A stretch of 64,000 nt of DNA from the NCBI GenBank assembly GCA_020746875.1, contig JAGTJL010000003.1, positions 2,046,001-2,110,000 on the forward strand, given 5' to 3'. The notes below the pieces were generated by a model. The model saw only the letters and a program-made list of their open reading frames with translations. It made no database searches and had not been told where the DNA came from. The DNA is from Rhexocercosporidium sp. MPI-PUGE-AT-0058 (lineage: Eukaryota; Ascomycota; Leotiomycetes; Helotiales). Positions 34,201-46,746 of this stretch are shown piece by piece. The position numbers and the translations under genes are program-made. Within the stretch, counting starts at the first letter, position 1. Every line of letters starts with the position of its first letter.

Positions 34201-36408
34201 AATCGCCGACCGGTGCGCAATTTCAAAATACATGGCGTCTTTCGTCGCAACCAACAAGCGTTAAGGTCGACTGATAAGGTACTTCTTACAAGCACCACTC
34301 ACTTCGCAAGGAGGGGATGCTGTGTCTGAGTTGGAAGGTTAGTTGCATTTCCGAACCAACTATTCCAGGTATTTCTGCATTCAATCTTGAGCGGACCCCC
34401 ACCTTATGTTTCTAAGTTCTTTGGGAGGCAAGCTCAAAAGAAAGATTCGTGGAAGAGGCTACCTGACGATATTCAAACTCTTCTTGCGTGGGAGAAATTT
34501 GGACGACCTTCTTTGACTGGAAAAATGTCTGAGCACTTTCCCGTTTGTGTTGGGGCTATCAGTACTCATAATGCAGATACTGGACTTGGTTAAATGATGA
34601 CGACCATGACGGTAGAGAAGAAGAAGAAGACAGGGTATATGACTTTCTCGGAGTCGATGATGTTTGGATGATGAACTTCTGGAAGGAGTCGAGGTCAGCG
34701 CCCTGGGCTAAGGCCAGGCTATGCTGCGGTTCGTCCCGCTCCTACTCACCGTCACTAGTGCGCGGGTGAAGGATGCTAGCCAGGTCATTCAGGCATGTAC
34801 ATATTGCCTAGTCAAGGCTCATAGGGCCCACGATATTTCCTTTTCCTCCTTTTCTGTCTGGGTCAGTTGTCACTTTTGCAGAAGAGTGCTTGGGGAGCGG
34901 CCGCACCGGTACATGCTCTTTACATGGAAGCCTTTGAGAGGTCCCATGGTACGACGTGCACAGAAGCGGGAGATACGAAGTATGATACGTACCTGCCTTT
35001 GGTGTGTGGGTTTCTATGTACCTTGTACCTTCGTACTGTACTCCGAACTGAGAATTGCACAATCGACTATTGCTGCATCTTCACATGCTGCAACAGAACG
35101 GCCACGCATAGGCTAGCTGCGGGCGATTGCGTCTTCGGTGCTATGTTATTCCTAAGGATGGGACTGGCTGCTGGTACAAATGAGTCGCAGCCTGGAATAT
35201 TACCGCATGCATTTCGATGCAGTCATCTCTTATCACAGCGACATATGAAGTATATCGGACAGCTGTACTTCTTACTGTACCGTAGGCTGGCTGGAGTGGG
35301 CGTTGAGCACCAGCGGACGAGTGGATGTTGGACAGATATCCTGTCGCCGTGCCCAAATGTACTACTGCTGGGATGCGAGATACCGCGGTGAAGCGTGGAG
35401 AGAGAGATCCTTGGACGAGTCGTGCCATCGTGGTGCCACGCTCGACACATCCTGGTCGGCCCCTGATCTCTTTCTTATCTCCAGCAAACCACAGTGCCGC
35501 ACCAACCCAAGCCCAGCGATTCAGCACGTTTGTTGCTTTTGCTGGCATGGCACAGGGACAGGGTAGGGCAGGGCAGAATGGGAGCAGGGCAGGATAGTGA
35601 TGCCAGAAAGAACAGAATAGAACAGAGAGGATGGGCGGCCAGACAGACAGGGTTTTTGGCAGCGCAGAAGCCGCGCAGAGCAGTGAGTGAGTTATCCACG
35701 CTTCTTGACTCCTGCTCCTGCTCAGTGTTCACACGCCAGCTCCACCCCCTCGATACCGCAATCGCAATCGCGACCGCATCCGCACCACCACACGCACCCT
35801 GCCTTTTGCTTCTCCCCCCCCATCCCATCCCATTCCATCCCCATCCCATCCTCTCACACCTCACACCTCCCACCTCCTTTACTGATAAACTTGCATTAAG
35901 ACCTTAAACAACGCCCGCACCTCTTCCCACCCCCGTCGCACGCCATGGACCGGCCAGCGCGAGACTTGCTCCCGCCAAATCTCTGCTCTCACTCGCCCTC
36001 TTGAACTCGTCCTCCGCCAGTCCTCGCCTTCCAGCCACCACTCGTCACTTCTCCTTGCTCCCCTTCAAAGTAGTTGGGAGACAGACAGACAGACATCCAG
36101 AGCGAAGAAAACAAGCGACAGAGTAACGCCCCCGTCAGGCTGCTCCTGGATTCCTCGTCCCAAGCCCCAGGATCCCGTTCCGGTCCGTTTGTTAGAGTTT
36201 GACTACGGCGCGTCTTGGATTGCCGACCCCCACCATATCCCACCCCATCCCTCCAAGGCTGGTCTCCAAACTGCATTTATCAGAGATCCACTCCCCCAGC
36301 AAAACTCCTCAACTCTTACGCCCATTTAGATCTTCCCAGTCTCTACCGATTGAACTTTCATGTTTTCCATTGCCCTCTGGAGCCATCGATTCGGGAAAAC
36401 TGGCTACC
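31277..36408. other. 5.1-kb gene-poor block
   Basis: No gene can be supported here on either strand. Frames up to about 170 codons exist (for example 34867-35391 + and 32956-33411 +), but they overlap one another in several frames, have no domain and lack coherent splice sites. The right part (35700-36400) is pyrimidine-rich with CCATCCC repeats and an ACAGACAGACAGAC run, and probably is the promoter and leader of the gene at 36409. A tRNA-like fragment lies at 32661-32733. I see no transposase, reverse transcriptase or long terminal repeat. Confidence 0.55.
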
Positions 36409-37971
36409 ATGAGCAACATGTTCTCTCCTCCACGTCGTGAGAAGGCGCGAGCCAACGACGGTGATCTGCCAGAAGGAGGTTGTCGCTATATTATGTTGCA
36501 CCCAGAGGTCAAGGGACTACGCTGTGCCTGTGTTGGATTTGCCTTGAGTCGAACCATTCCCGCCGGAAGTACTTGCGACTGTGGACATCAGGCCTGTTAT
36601 CATACCCCCCAGAAAGAAAGCGCATCGGTCGAACGTCGAGAGCTGGAGGCCTTGAAGAAGAAGATCGATATGCTTGAAGAGGAACTGGACAGGGAGAGAA
36701 GCGGTGAAAGAGGAAGCCTTGTGGATCGCCTTGGTCGTTTGGAAGAGCTGGTGGATAGGACCCGAGGAGAAACGGAGTCGGAATTTAAGAACGTCTATCG
36801 AGCCCAAAGCAGTTTGTTCCAGCATGTGGGAAATTTGAACAAGCGGACGCCATATTATGAGGACCATATCGAAGCTTTGGAAGACGGAGTACAAGGCATC
36901 CGGAACCAGCTGGAAGAAATGGACGATGCATCGATGCGGCTCGAGGATAAGGTCGACGCCTTAGAGAAGTCGACGTCCCTGGATACGTCCATGATAAGTC
37001 GACGAAGGAAGGCATCGACACCACCTTCGTTGAGGGTAGACAACAACACGGAATATTCTGTCAAGTCAGAGGAATCTGATATAAGTCCAAGTCCAACACC
37101 TCGCGATTCTCGGTTCCCTTTACATCTCGTGATGCCCGATGAAGTCTCACGTATTCGATCATTCCGGGAGAGAGTGTCTTCTGTTGGATCCGGTTCTCAA
37201 TCCTGGACAGTCCATGTGTCACTCCTCCCTACCTCAGCACAACCTTTCCCATTTGAGAAGGACACAGCGGCTTACAAGCGATGCCTGTCCAGAGGTATGC
37301 TATTTTTGCTTACTCCGTTAGCATCACCTACGAAACTCATCCAGCTATATCACCAACAATGCTTCAGAAGTTCCCAGAACTAACATCTTATAGGTCTTCA
37401 TCAGGTAGTCGTTATTCCCGACACCGACAGCGTTTCCTTTAGAGACGCGGTTAATGATGCTTTCGCGGAAATCATCCACGGGCGCCCATGGCATCCACTC
37501 GTCGCCAGACTGTGTGACGCTAAGAACCTACGTGGTCTCCCAATGCTGCGACGACTCGACGAGTACCTCATCGGAAGCAGCTATGATGCCGATTTCCTAC
37601 AACGGAACTGTGCAGTCAACGACGAGAGTGGGAAGATCCTCGACTTGTACATAGCCATGGCTGAGGACACTATCTCCTGGGCTGAACTGAGAGATGTCAC
37701 TCCTTTCAAGCCTGGATTGGAAGCATCGTGGATGTACGACCCACTACTCGATGGCCCTGCGCTCGAAGCTGAAGCCCACGATCCAGATACGAGTCGACCA
37801 GCAGCCGGCGACATCATCACGGCGTGGTCACCATCACTGAAGCGCAACGCCTCTGAGATATCTCGAGCGCCCAGCTTCGGCTCATCTGACTCCGACGGTA
37901 CTCGTCCGAAGATACCGCGGTGTACAGACCCCAACATCGAGATGCTCGGAAGACGAGTAGAGAAAGTCTGA
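36409..37971 (+). CDS. Coiled-coil protein with N-terminal Cys/His cluster
   Basis: Exons 36409-37294 and 37394-37971, with a 99-bp GTATGC...ATAG intron, encode 487 residues. The frame opens upstream only from a TTG, so the ATG at 36409 (MSNMFSPPRREK) is preferred. Residues 25-65 contain Cys25, Cys39, Cys41, Cys56, Cys58, His60, Cys63 and His65 (RCAC, CDCGHQACYH), spaced as in a small zinc-binding fold. A long coiled coil follows at about 73-220 (ERRELEALKKKIDMLEEELDRE...). A serine/proline-rich linker leads to a C-terminal alpha-helical domain (AYKRCLSRGLHQVVVIPDTDSVSF...FAEIIHGRPWHPLVARLCD). I know this DCGHQACYH-coiled-coil arrangement from uncharacterised fungal proteins only. A structural or regulatory role is likely but unproven. 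Confidence 0.83.
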
Positions 37972-39439
37972 TGGATGAATAACTTGACGAGAGCCATTAT
38001 TAGACTGTGTTATAGGGAGCGGGAGGATCTTTTGCTTGTTTGTGTTTTTCTACTTCATGTTCATGAATGACCCTCATCTTGCTTGGCGTTAGAGAGATGG
38101 CGTATAGATGGGGAAAGCTGAACAATACCAGAGACGGTCGGAAATGGAGTTATTTGGGATTCATCTATTGTGTATTTTGAGCGAGCAAGGAGCTTCTCCT
38201 GTGGCAGCTTTGGTCACACTTACATCTTGAGAGGCTTGAGTGAACTGTCTTTAATATCTAGAATTCATATTCTTGAAGCTTGAAGTTCCTTGAGAGGTGT
38301 ATGACCTTTCATTAGATTCCACCGATGTGCTGGTTTGGGTATTTGAATTCACCATGGCCTCACCTGCATATCTCGAAATTGTATGAGGACAGTTCGCTGC
38401 TTGATCGGGCAGGGCAGACGAGTAGATGTAGCGCACGGCAAGATTGAATGGCGGAGATGCTTACGCGAACGTTAAGAAGTGTATTGAACATTACTCGATA
38501 TTCTTTCCTCTCGAAAGATGAGACGAAGCTACTTTGAATGATTGTGGATTCCATTCATTGCGGTTTCTATGTATTTCAAGCGTTAATAATCGAACACATC
38601 TTTCAAATAAAATCCCACAAAATTCAACTACCTTCGGGCTTTTGCAAAGTTCAGTTCCTCTTTTGGACATGCCAAAGCCCCTCTCGGCAGTTGCTTCCAT
38701 GTCACAACTTGGGAAATATTTGGCGACGGTGATTGAATGCCTATCTAGATGGCAAACACTTGAAATATCATCAAAATGATTGAAGATGAGTACTTCTTAC
38801 TTCCAAAATGCAACTATAACCTTACAAACGTACACATCCTCTCACTGCAGCTGCTCTGTTGTGTTCGCTTGGCGTAAAATTTGATTGTGTTTGCCGATGC
38901 GCGGATCAATCGTGAGAGCAAACTATGGAAGATTTCATCTTTAAATGTAGTCGTTCACAGCTCGCCCTCCTCGTTGAACCTAAACTCCACATCTAAGTCC
39001 TAGTTTACTCCATGATCTCAGCTTCCATCGAGGTGAACGAGTTCTAAGGCGATTCTCACGTGAAGACTGCCCCGCGCAGCCCACCATCTGCCAAGCCCTG
39101 CGATCTACGTTCCTACCTAGGTAGCGCTTCTAGAATTCAGTAAGGGCCCCGATCTTGACCTCGCCCTCTAAGAGCCCCAAGTGCCGTCCAGCTTCAGACG
39201 TTTAGACGATTCCTTTTCGACGACCAGGGCTTCCGTATTTAATTCGACTTGTATCTGGCGGCACTACTGGTCCTTAATTGATCGCGCTCGCCTCTACTTG
39301 ACCTCTCTATTTCAGAAGGCACCCGTTCGACATCAGCACCAAAATTATTCAGCTTTAAAAAACAACCCCTCCCTCTTTCCACAATCAAGAAAGCAGAATT
39401 GCGACAGCCGACCAACTCCGAGAAACCTTCTGCACGACG
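37972..39439. other. Intergenic
   Basis: About 1.5 kb with several short frames on both strands (38251-38780) that have no coding-like properties. It contains the 3' UTR of the left gene and the promoter of the F-box gene. Nothing else is recognised. Confidence 0.55.
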
Positions 39440-41949
39440 ATGTCCGACATTTCTTCCTCTCCTTCTCCCTCAAAGCGCCGCAGAACCAAAGGCAACCTCA
39501 CACTCGCCACGAATTCGTACGCAGCGAGATCTCCAGAGAAGCGCGAGGCCCTCTCCGGACCGTCTGAGATGGAACCAGAGGGCAATTCAAGGGGCGCATG
39601 GCCTCCAAACAAGCTTCCTGTGGAGCTCTTCACCTTGATCGTCTCCTACCTCCCTCGCTCTGGAGTCCAGAATATGCGCCTCATTAATAAAGAGTTTGAT
39701 CGCAAGGTCTCTGAAGCACTCTTTCGGATCGTGGTGCTCCCCTTTAAGCCGGAGATCTATGGGATTACACCAGAGACCACCGGATCCAATGACATACCAC
39801 ACGGATCTATCATGTTGCAGGATCAAGGCATGCGGGTGTTCCAAGGGTATGTGATATTCTCATTCCCAGTTCTTGGACGAAGGCTAACGTAATGTACAGA
39901 TTTGGCAGATGGATCAAAAGATTTGCTATGAGTTTCGAAATTGATCACACAAAGCTTGCCAGCCCTCCTCAAAAATCCGACCAGGAAGTCATACTGTCTT
40001 TCTGGGGTCCTTACCGGTGGCCATTCAAGGCATATAATAGATACTCTCAGTTGGAGGGACTTGAACAGACCGCAGACGAAACCAGAACTATGGCGAAGGC
40101 TTTGAAATACATATGTTATGCTAAAGAGCTTGGTTTGTCGATTGATGGTGGCTTAGGTTGGCTTGCCGGCCCAGATATCAACCAAAGAGTAGCAGAACGA
40201 GGCGAGAAACTGGTAGTCTTTGGTGCATCAAAGTTTGTCCCTGAGGCTAAATTCGCGCTGCCCAAAGGACCACCTAAGTTGGTTATTCAAAAGAACTCAG
40301 CTGCGGATCAATCTGCAACGGACTACGCTAGATATCTTCGGATGGTGCTGGAAGCTGGAATCCCTGAAGGAATGGCCGACGAGGCTGTGCGAATGCTGCA
40401 AGCAGATGATCGCGCAGGAGGTACGGCTTTGCTTGGAGACGACATTCCACCGGACACTGCACAAATACCGCAAACTGCTGATCCCTTGCGAGTACCCCGT
40501 CGGCGCCAAATCGTAAACCCAAATAATGCTCTAATGGACCTCACAGAGGATCTTACTGAAATGAGCGATGAGGATGGAGATGGAGAAGCTAGCCAGGCTG
40601 CAGCGGCCCTTTCCTTGAATAATACCAGAAAAGGCAGACCTAAATCAGAGGCGTATCCACTGAGGCCGAATGATCTCACAAATGCCCAGAGAGAGATGCT
40701 GCTAGAGATGGAATGGGCGCAAAATGCATTCATGCAATCGTGGGCTATCGCCATCATGGACAATCATAGTACATTCGGTGGTATTGAGAAGCTCAACATT
40801 GCGCGCCTTCCTAGTCGACACCTTTCGATTCTCCGTCGAGAGGATTTTTGGGATAGCCTTTCTTCTCTCAAGTGTCTCTCCCTGGCAATTATCCCTGATT
40901 GGCGGGAGGTCAAGAAAGAAGCCACAAGCTGGGTTCAGGATACTAGAGTAGCTCCATCTCAAGCAGTGACAGCAGTCTATGATATGCTCACCCAGCAAAT
41001 CGGAAGACGAGAGCACATCAAGGAACTTCACTTTGAGTGGCTCTGTGGCGGGGAGTATGCACCGGGACTCTTTGCGCGCAATCAAAACATCTTGGCAGCT
41101 CCAGTCGTCGAGCATGCGATGCATATGGTGAATAGATCTCAGCAACCCCCGGTTTTGGATCTTCCCCACATCGAACATCTCTCTTTGAAGAACTGTTGGA
41201 TCAGCCCGCATGTGCTTTGTCGGTTTTTGGGCCCAATGAGGCAGAGAGACTTGCAGAGCATCTCCTTAGATTCAGTCTCATTGACGGCTAAGATTCCTCA
41301 AAACGCAAATCCTAATCCACTTACACAAGCCGCCGTTTTGCAAAACGCCCAGAATGTAGCTGGTCAAGGTGCTGCGAACGGCATGTTCTTCAACATGCAA
41401 GCATTACAGAATGGTGTTAATGGACCAGCACTTCAACTTGCAGTGCCGCCTGTCGCTGCACCGAATCCCAACGTTGAGCCAGCCTGGCTTAAACATCCTC
41501 GTGCTGGTTCTTGGGCTGACATCATCAATAATATAACGCCAGGCACTACTCTTGAAGATATTCGACAACTAAGAGAATTTGGTCCCGAGCCAGAGCCGAA
41601 GAAACCCACGAAACTCTCAAAGCTGATCTTCAAATCATGTGGATATGTACGACTTCCTCTTGACTTCGATCAAACGGCCCTCGAACCTACCGTTGCACCA
41701 CTACAGACCGCCGCGCTCACGAAGCGAATCGCCGAACTTGATGGTCAAATGATGAAGCCGCTGGAAGCTTACACTATGGCGACCATCATCAACCACATCG
41801 ATCCCGTTGAGGTTGAGGCTCTGGAGAATGCATGGAATATGACTGTTGGCTGGCGCCTCTCACGTCCCGACTTGGCCAACGATGCGCAGCTCGATGGGTT
41901 CTCGAACGCAGGACAGGGTCGGTTTGATGGCTTGATTGAGGTTGCCTAA
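39440..41949 (+). CDS. F-box domain protein
   Basis: Exons 39440-39846 and 39900-41949, around a 53-bp GTATGT...TACAG intron with a GCTAAC branch site, encode 818 residues. An F-box at about residues 53-100 (WPPNKLPVELFTLIVSYLPRSGVQNMRLINKEFDRKV) would bind Skp1 and make the protein the substrate receptor of an SCF ubiquitin ligase. The remainder has scattered Leu-rich strands (KLNIARLPSRHLSILRRED, IEHLSLKNCWISP) that suggest degenerate leucine-rich repeats, plus an acidic, low-complexity insert (LTEDLTEMSDEDGDGE). The first 50 residues are Ser/Lys/Arg-rich with a possible nuclear signal (SKRRRTKG). The substrate is unknown. Confidence 0.85.
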
Positions 41950-43243
41950 GGTCCACCCACCAGAAGCTTATCTCCTTAGATGCCTGTTCTCCTTTTTGGG
42001 TTTCTTTTCTGGCAGACCAGATCCAACACTCGCCCAAGTCTTTTTCTCGCCCTCATATCTTCCACAAACTTGTCTTAAGTATTTTGTCTTGATTAATTAT
42101 GCATAGCGTGGGCTTGGGAGCATTCATGAATTATGCGTTATGATTCATTCATAGAGGATAATACAGCAGGAGTCTCGAAGGGGCTTCGGTCTCATTTTGG
42201 GAGGGACGAGCACAGCAGGGAAGGACAAGAAGGAGAGGAAGGACGAAAAGCAGTGTACTACTTTGTTGGTTCACTGCAAGCTCGAACCAACAAAGCTTGA
42301 ACTTACTCCTTGTCGGTACTTGATCTTGATCCGGCTGGAAATCTTCCTCCGTGCTGGATTGGCAGATGTGCTGTACCGATTTCTCGGGCTGCGTGTATGA
42401 CTAGAGAGTGAAGCAAAAGGGTCACTTTTGGTGACGACGGAATGAAAGAGACCTTGCATTGCAATACACTTCAAATGTGATTCTTTCTGCTGTGAAGAAG
42501 TTTTTTTTTTTTTTTTTTGGCCTGTGCTATTCAATATCAGTTCCAAGTACCTACCTACCTACTTGTCTACCCTGCTGTTTGTAGTTCTGGAAAATAGAGA
42601 ACTTCTTCTCTCTCGAGACAGAAAGAGCAGAGTTGCTCGATAAGGATCTATTTTCTCTCTTTTCTTGACTTCTGCTGGGATGTAAATAGGGAATATTCGA
42701 CCAAGTGCCTCTTCAATTGCATGTAACTTACGTGTACGTGTGCACTTTAGAACACAATGATATTTCGTTGCTGGGAGAATATCACTTCTGTTAATTTGTA
42801 TGGATGGGTAGGATGGTCAGGTAGGAGGGGATGAGCGCTGGGGAGGCACTTGAGTAGTTGTTCTCTAGACTTGCTTGTTGTGGTCTCCACATGCATATGA
42901 TCATCTTGATAAGCCCTCTTAGAAAACGGACATGCTTCCATTCCAGTCTCGGTATGATATGTGAAGAAAGTCAAACATCAACCTCAAGACCAGCACCACA
43001 TCCTACTTGAAGTGTACCATTATTCCTGCGCTGACAATGCCACACATCTCACAGACTCGAAAGACAGCTAGTGTTCATGAATTTGTTTTTGTGTGCCAAG
43101 GGGTGACCAGCTAATTTGAAGTACAGCCATTCTAATTAGAAAAGCCACTCCGCGGATCCTCCATCACACTGAACCCTTCGCAAACCCCGGAGATCGAATC
43201 ATGATGCCAAGCCCAAACCCGAAAAACAACAAAGTGACCCCAT
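41950..43243. other. Intergenic, convergent 3' flanks of F-box and uL22 genes
   Basis: No gene visible in 1.3 kb. It includes a poly(T) run of 18 at 42501-42518, an ACCT tetranucleotide repeat at about 42547-42562, and otherwise unremarkable AT-rich sequence. Confidence 0.6.
42501..42518. repeat. Poly(T) homopolymer, 18 bases
   Basis: An uninterrupted T run in intergenic DNA. On the minus strand it would read as poly(A), but there is no sign of a retroposed element next to it. Confidence 0.9.
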
Positions 43244-44191
43244 TTATGCAGCAGTGATGGCCTTGCGGCTTCGGATGGCACCACGCTGTCTCGAGCTCAA
43301 GTGAGCCTCACGACCCTCGACGGCGCTCGACTTCTGGACAACCTCCTCGCCTTCGGTCAGGATGAGTTCGATGTGGCATGGGTTGGACATGTATGGGTTG
43401 ATCTGAAGTAGATGTCAGTTCGTGGTCCTTCTTCCCTTCCATTCTGCAGGTAACTTACACGACCGTGGGCACGGTATGTTCGGCGGCGTTGCTTGGGGGC
43501 CTGGTTGACTTGGATGTGCTTGACGACGAGGTTGCCGGTATCGAGACCCTTGGTATCCGCGTTCGCCTCAGCGTTCTTGAGAAGACCGAGCAAGAACTCA
43601 GCGGACTTTACTGGCCATCTAGCACGGGAAACACCGAATTGCTTGCCTATCCATCACAAAGTCTGTCAACATGTATTCCCCAACTAGAATTTCTCGTATG
43701 TATATCCAGTCCCATCCGTTCCAATATTCCCTGGTGTGGAGAGGGGTGATTCATACCCTGAGATGCGCGACCAGTTCCTCCGGCATATCTTCTCATTGGG
43801 ACGGCCTCCTTGTGCTCCTGGACGTTCTCGAGGAACTTGACAGCGCGCTGCAATTTCCATCCGTTTATGGCCTGTGCAGTTTCTCGAGTGTTTTTAAAAG
43901 ACACACGTAGATAGGCTCCGCGAGCACGCGCGCTCTTCGTAGGGTGGATCTCCGTAGCTGCGTAACGGACCTGCATATAGTATATTAGCATTTCATCTTT
44001 CCTGGTCCTTGAGATTGTTGCTAGTGATCGAGATCATTGCTGGTAGTTGAGATTATTGCTGGTGATTGAGATCCATCCCCCTCCCTCCCTTTCCCATCGC
44101 GCAATCCTTCCAGCGAGACCTGGGGAACACCAAACGAAACACTCTGGAGCAATCCATTCGAATGGGGATAGTCTTGGGGTGAACTCACCAT
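43244..44191 (-). CDS. 60S ribosomal protein uL22 (RPL17)
   Basis: Four exons (44191-44189, 43970-43757, 43646-43459, 43402-43244) with introns of 218, 110 and 56 bp give 187 residues. It is the uL22 protein of the large subunit, which lines the peptide exit tunnel. Diagnostic sequence: [73 protein letters not shown], and [26 protein letters not shown]. The coding part of exon 1 is only the ATG, directly followed by a GTGAGT donor, an arrangement frequent in fungal ribosomal-protein genes. Intron 1 contains a 19-bp tandem repeat. The gene is head-to-head with RPS18, 1.5 kb away. The C-terminal tail ([11 protein letters not shown]) is slightly variable within the family. Confidence 0.96.
44009..44074. 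repeat. 19-bp tandem repeat in uL22 intron 1
   Basis: About three and a half copies of a TTGAGATTNTTGCTGGTGA-like unit start at 44009, 44028, 44047 and 44066, each differing by one to four bases. The array lies wholly in the first intron. Confidence 0.85.
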
Positions 44192-45658
44192 CTTGACGGT
44201 TGGCGATAGTCGTTGGTTGTTGATTGAAGGTTCGTGGTCGTTGCTTCCACGAAATTTCGGAATACCACGATTGAGTGCGAGCAACTTTTCGCGCTAGTAA
44301 CTAAGCGATGTGGCTTGCACTGATATCACGTGCACGGGTGGCTGACGGGACTTCCGTTTTGGGTCAACTTAAAAGTGAGAACTTTAGAATGTCAAAGTAG
44401 CGAAATTTGCGGACGATAGTTTAAGTAGGGGTTTCTTAATGTATAAGTCAGGAAGATCGACCCAGGAGAACAATAAGGGATTGAGGTTTCTCTATGATTT
44501 ACCAATTGGGAAGGAAGTTGATGTGGAGGTGAGACCCTTAGCTGCTTCTCAAAGTCATACTCAAGGAATCCTTATTGCTAGATATAAATGCGATCTTGAA
44601 GTCCCATAATCTCTTGATGATATCGCGTGGCTGGCCTGTGACTGTGATGGGGATTTATCGTTGGAGTTAAGAAACGATCACTTTCGAGGAACGTCTTTGG
44701 GAAGCGGAAACTTAAAATTACTTGTGCCGAACAGACAAGCTTGAATCTTGCGGCATGATATGAACCTAGATATTTTCATATTCGAAGTGTCTAAATGTCC
44801 TGAAGGTTTCAAAAGACATGTAAGTATAAGGGTATCCAAGGCCTAGGCTGGAATGCCGTCGTCTGCGGCATTAGAATTACATTGGCCTTTGCAAGGTTGG
44901 AAATAGGAAAGATGTAAAGGAACGACCGCCTCGCCATGTCATCAGATTCAGTGAGGACTTTGAAATTGCAAAATTGATGCCAGGATGCAGACTCCGCCAA
45001 CCATTCTTCTTCTTGCCATTCCTGTGCTTTGGAGTAACTCGCAGCGCTCGGGTTCTGGGCCAGACATGAATCTCAGGGCTTTTATTGTCCCAACGCTTTC
45101 TGGAGACATTGAAATGGCCATGTATGGCAAGCCGTGCTAGTGCCCGGATCTCGCTGGAACACAGCTGACGAAAATTATGGATTTTTCGATTCTCGTGTTC
45201 TATATGCGCTTTGCAGCGCTTTGAAAGTTCTAAGATTTCATGAAGACATTAGATTTGAATTTCTCTACATTCCACTACATCGCAGTCCACGGTGAATGAT
45301 GATCATCCTACCAAGGGGAGTTCTGTCACTATCATCGCCAGATAAATTTTGAATGTCATTGAATATTGTGACGACTTTTAAGCTGGGGCGATAAGTACTG
45401 ATATAAAATTCAGGTCGTCCGGAACTTTAATGTGGTCTCCATGTCTTGATGTTTTTAGGTATGTAGAAGCTTGACAAGGCATGAGCGTTCGGCTAGTTTA
45501 GGCTTAGCTCTGCGGGACAAGCACTAGCCTTATTGCTCCTAGCACGATTTCGCTTAGTGCGCACCACGCCTTCCATTCTTGCAAAATCTCGTCGAACTTC
45601 CATTCTCACGACAAGTCCTACGACAAGAAAGCAACGACCTGTTGCCCCCACCGCAAAA
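44192..45658. promoter_or_regulatory. Divergent region between uL22 and uS13 genes
   Basis: 1.47 kb separate two ribosomal-protein start codons that would be expected to be co-regulated. No protein gene is visible. CTAGCC/TTAGGC-like patches and short CTTGCAAAATCTC sequences occur near both starts, but I cannot assign a factor. The leader at about 45590-45658 contains several ACGAC repeats. Confidence 0.5.
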
Positions 45659-46482
45659 ATGTCCCTAGTTACGTAGGTGCTGTATTTTCTTAATCAATCG
45701 AGATGGATCATGGAATGGGTGAGGTGGATTGGCGCAGATAGTGGTGGCTTGCCTCGACATTTCCACCTCACCTTTGTTCTCGATTCCTAGGAGGTCTTTG
45801 AGCACCAGCTAACGTTTCTCTGATTGTAGGGGCGAGAAGTCGAACTTCCAATACGTACGTTTCCAATCTGCCGACCTGCCCTGATAGATATGGTGGAATT
45901 GGGAGAGGTTTCAATATCTTCTGCAATTGCGCCGTCTACCCCCCAAGCTATACACCACACTCGAATGTCCGGAACGTCGGCTGACAACTTCTAGATCCTC
46001 CGTTTGTTGAACACAAACGTGGAGGGTAAGCAAAAGGTCATGTACGCGCTCACCAAGATAAAGGGTGTTGGCCGTCGTTACTCCAATTTGGTCTGCAAGA
46101 AGGCCGATGTCGATCTCAACAAGCGGTAGGACAACCCATACGTCGAATGTCGATTCCCTTGCAGTATCTAACAAATCCCAGTGCTGGTGAACTCACCTCC
46201 GAAGAGCTCGAGCGTATCGTCACCATCATCCAAAACCCAACCCAGTACAAGATCCCAGGCTGGTTCCTCAATCGTCAACGCGATATCGTCGATGGCAAGG
46301 ACTCGCAGATTCTCGCCAACGGTGTCGACTCCAAGCTTCGTGATGATTTGGAACGCCTGAAGAAGATCCGTGCTCATCGTGGTCTCCGTCACTACTGGGG
46401 ACTCCGTGTCCGTGGACAACACTCAAAGACCACTGGTCGTCGTGGCCGGACTGTCGGTGTCTCCAAGAAGAAGGGTGGTTAA
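45659..46482 (+). CDS. 40S ribosomal protein uS13 (RPS18)
   Basis: Four exons (45659-45672, 45830-45854, 45995-46125, 46182-46482) with introns of 157, 140 and 56 bp encode 156 residues. It is the small-subunit head protein that contacts the P-site tRNA and bridges to the large subunit. The full-length sequence is the normal family form: [59 protein letters not shown], and the C-terminal [35 protein letters not shown]. Two of the first exons are tiny (14 and 25 bp), so the gene would be missed by simple frame searches. It is convergent with SDO1, whose stop is 264 bp downstream. Confidence 0.97.
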
Positions 46483-46746
46483 GCGTGTGGTACATGGGAT
46501 AAACTGGCTGGATGGAGTGTGGCTTTTCGGTTTCACGCGGTGCATATGGCTTTCCTGCATTTTTGCACGAGGCAAAAACTGGGTGTATTCTACCACATCT
46601 AGTTGACTGAACAACCTTCAAGAACATTAAGAATCAGGTGCATTTGGAAAATCTGTGATATTGGAAGTGATCATTTGGGAGTTCAGAACAACAACGCCAT
46701 TTTATGCTCTATCTGCTCGCTAAGTTAAAGACGAAGAAACTGGTAT

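Noticed and set aside
34867..35391. 174-codon frame in the gene-poor block
   Set aside because: Other frames of similar length overlap on both strands, Cys/Thr/Arg-rich composition is not protein-like, and no domain or splice support is visible.
36199..36408. N-terminal 70-residue extension of the coiled-coil protein
   Set aside because: The extension opens with TTG, is Pro/Ser/Leu-rich and lies in the pyrimidine-rich leader; the ATG at 36409 directly precedes the conserved part.
44009..44074. Repeat array considered as CRISPR
   Set aside because: Units are directly adjacent without spacers and lie in an intron of a eukaryotic ribosomal-protein gene.
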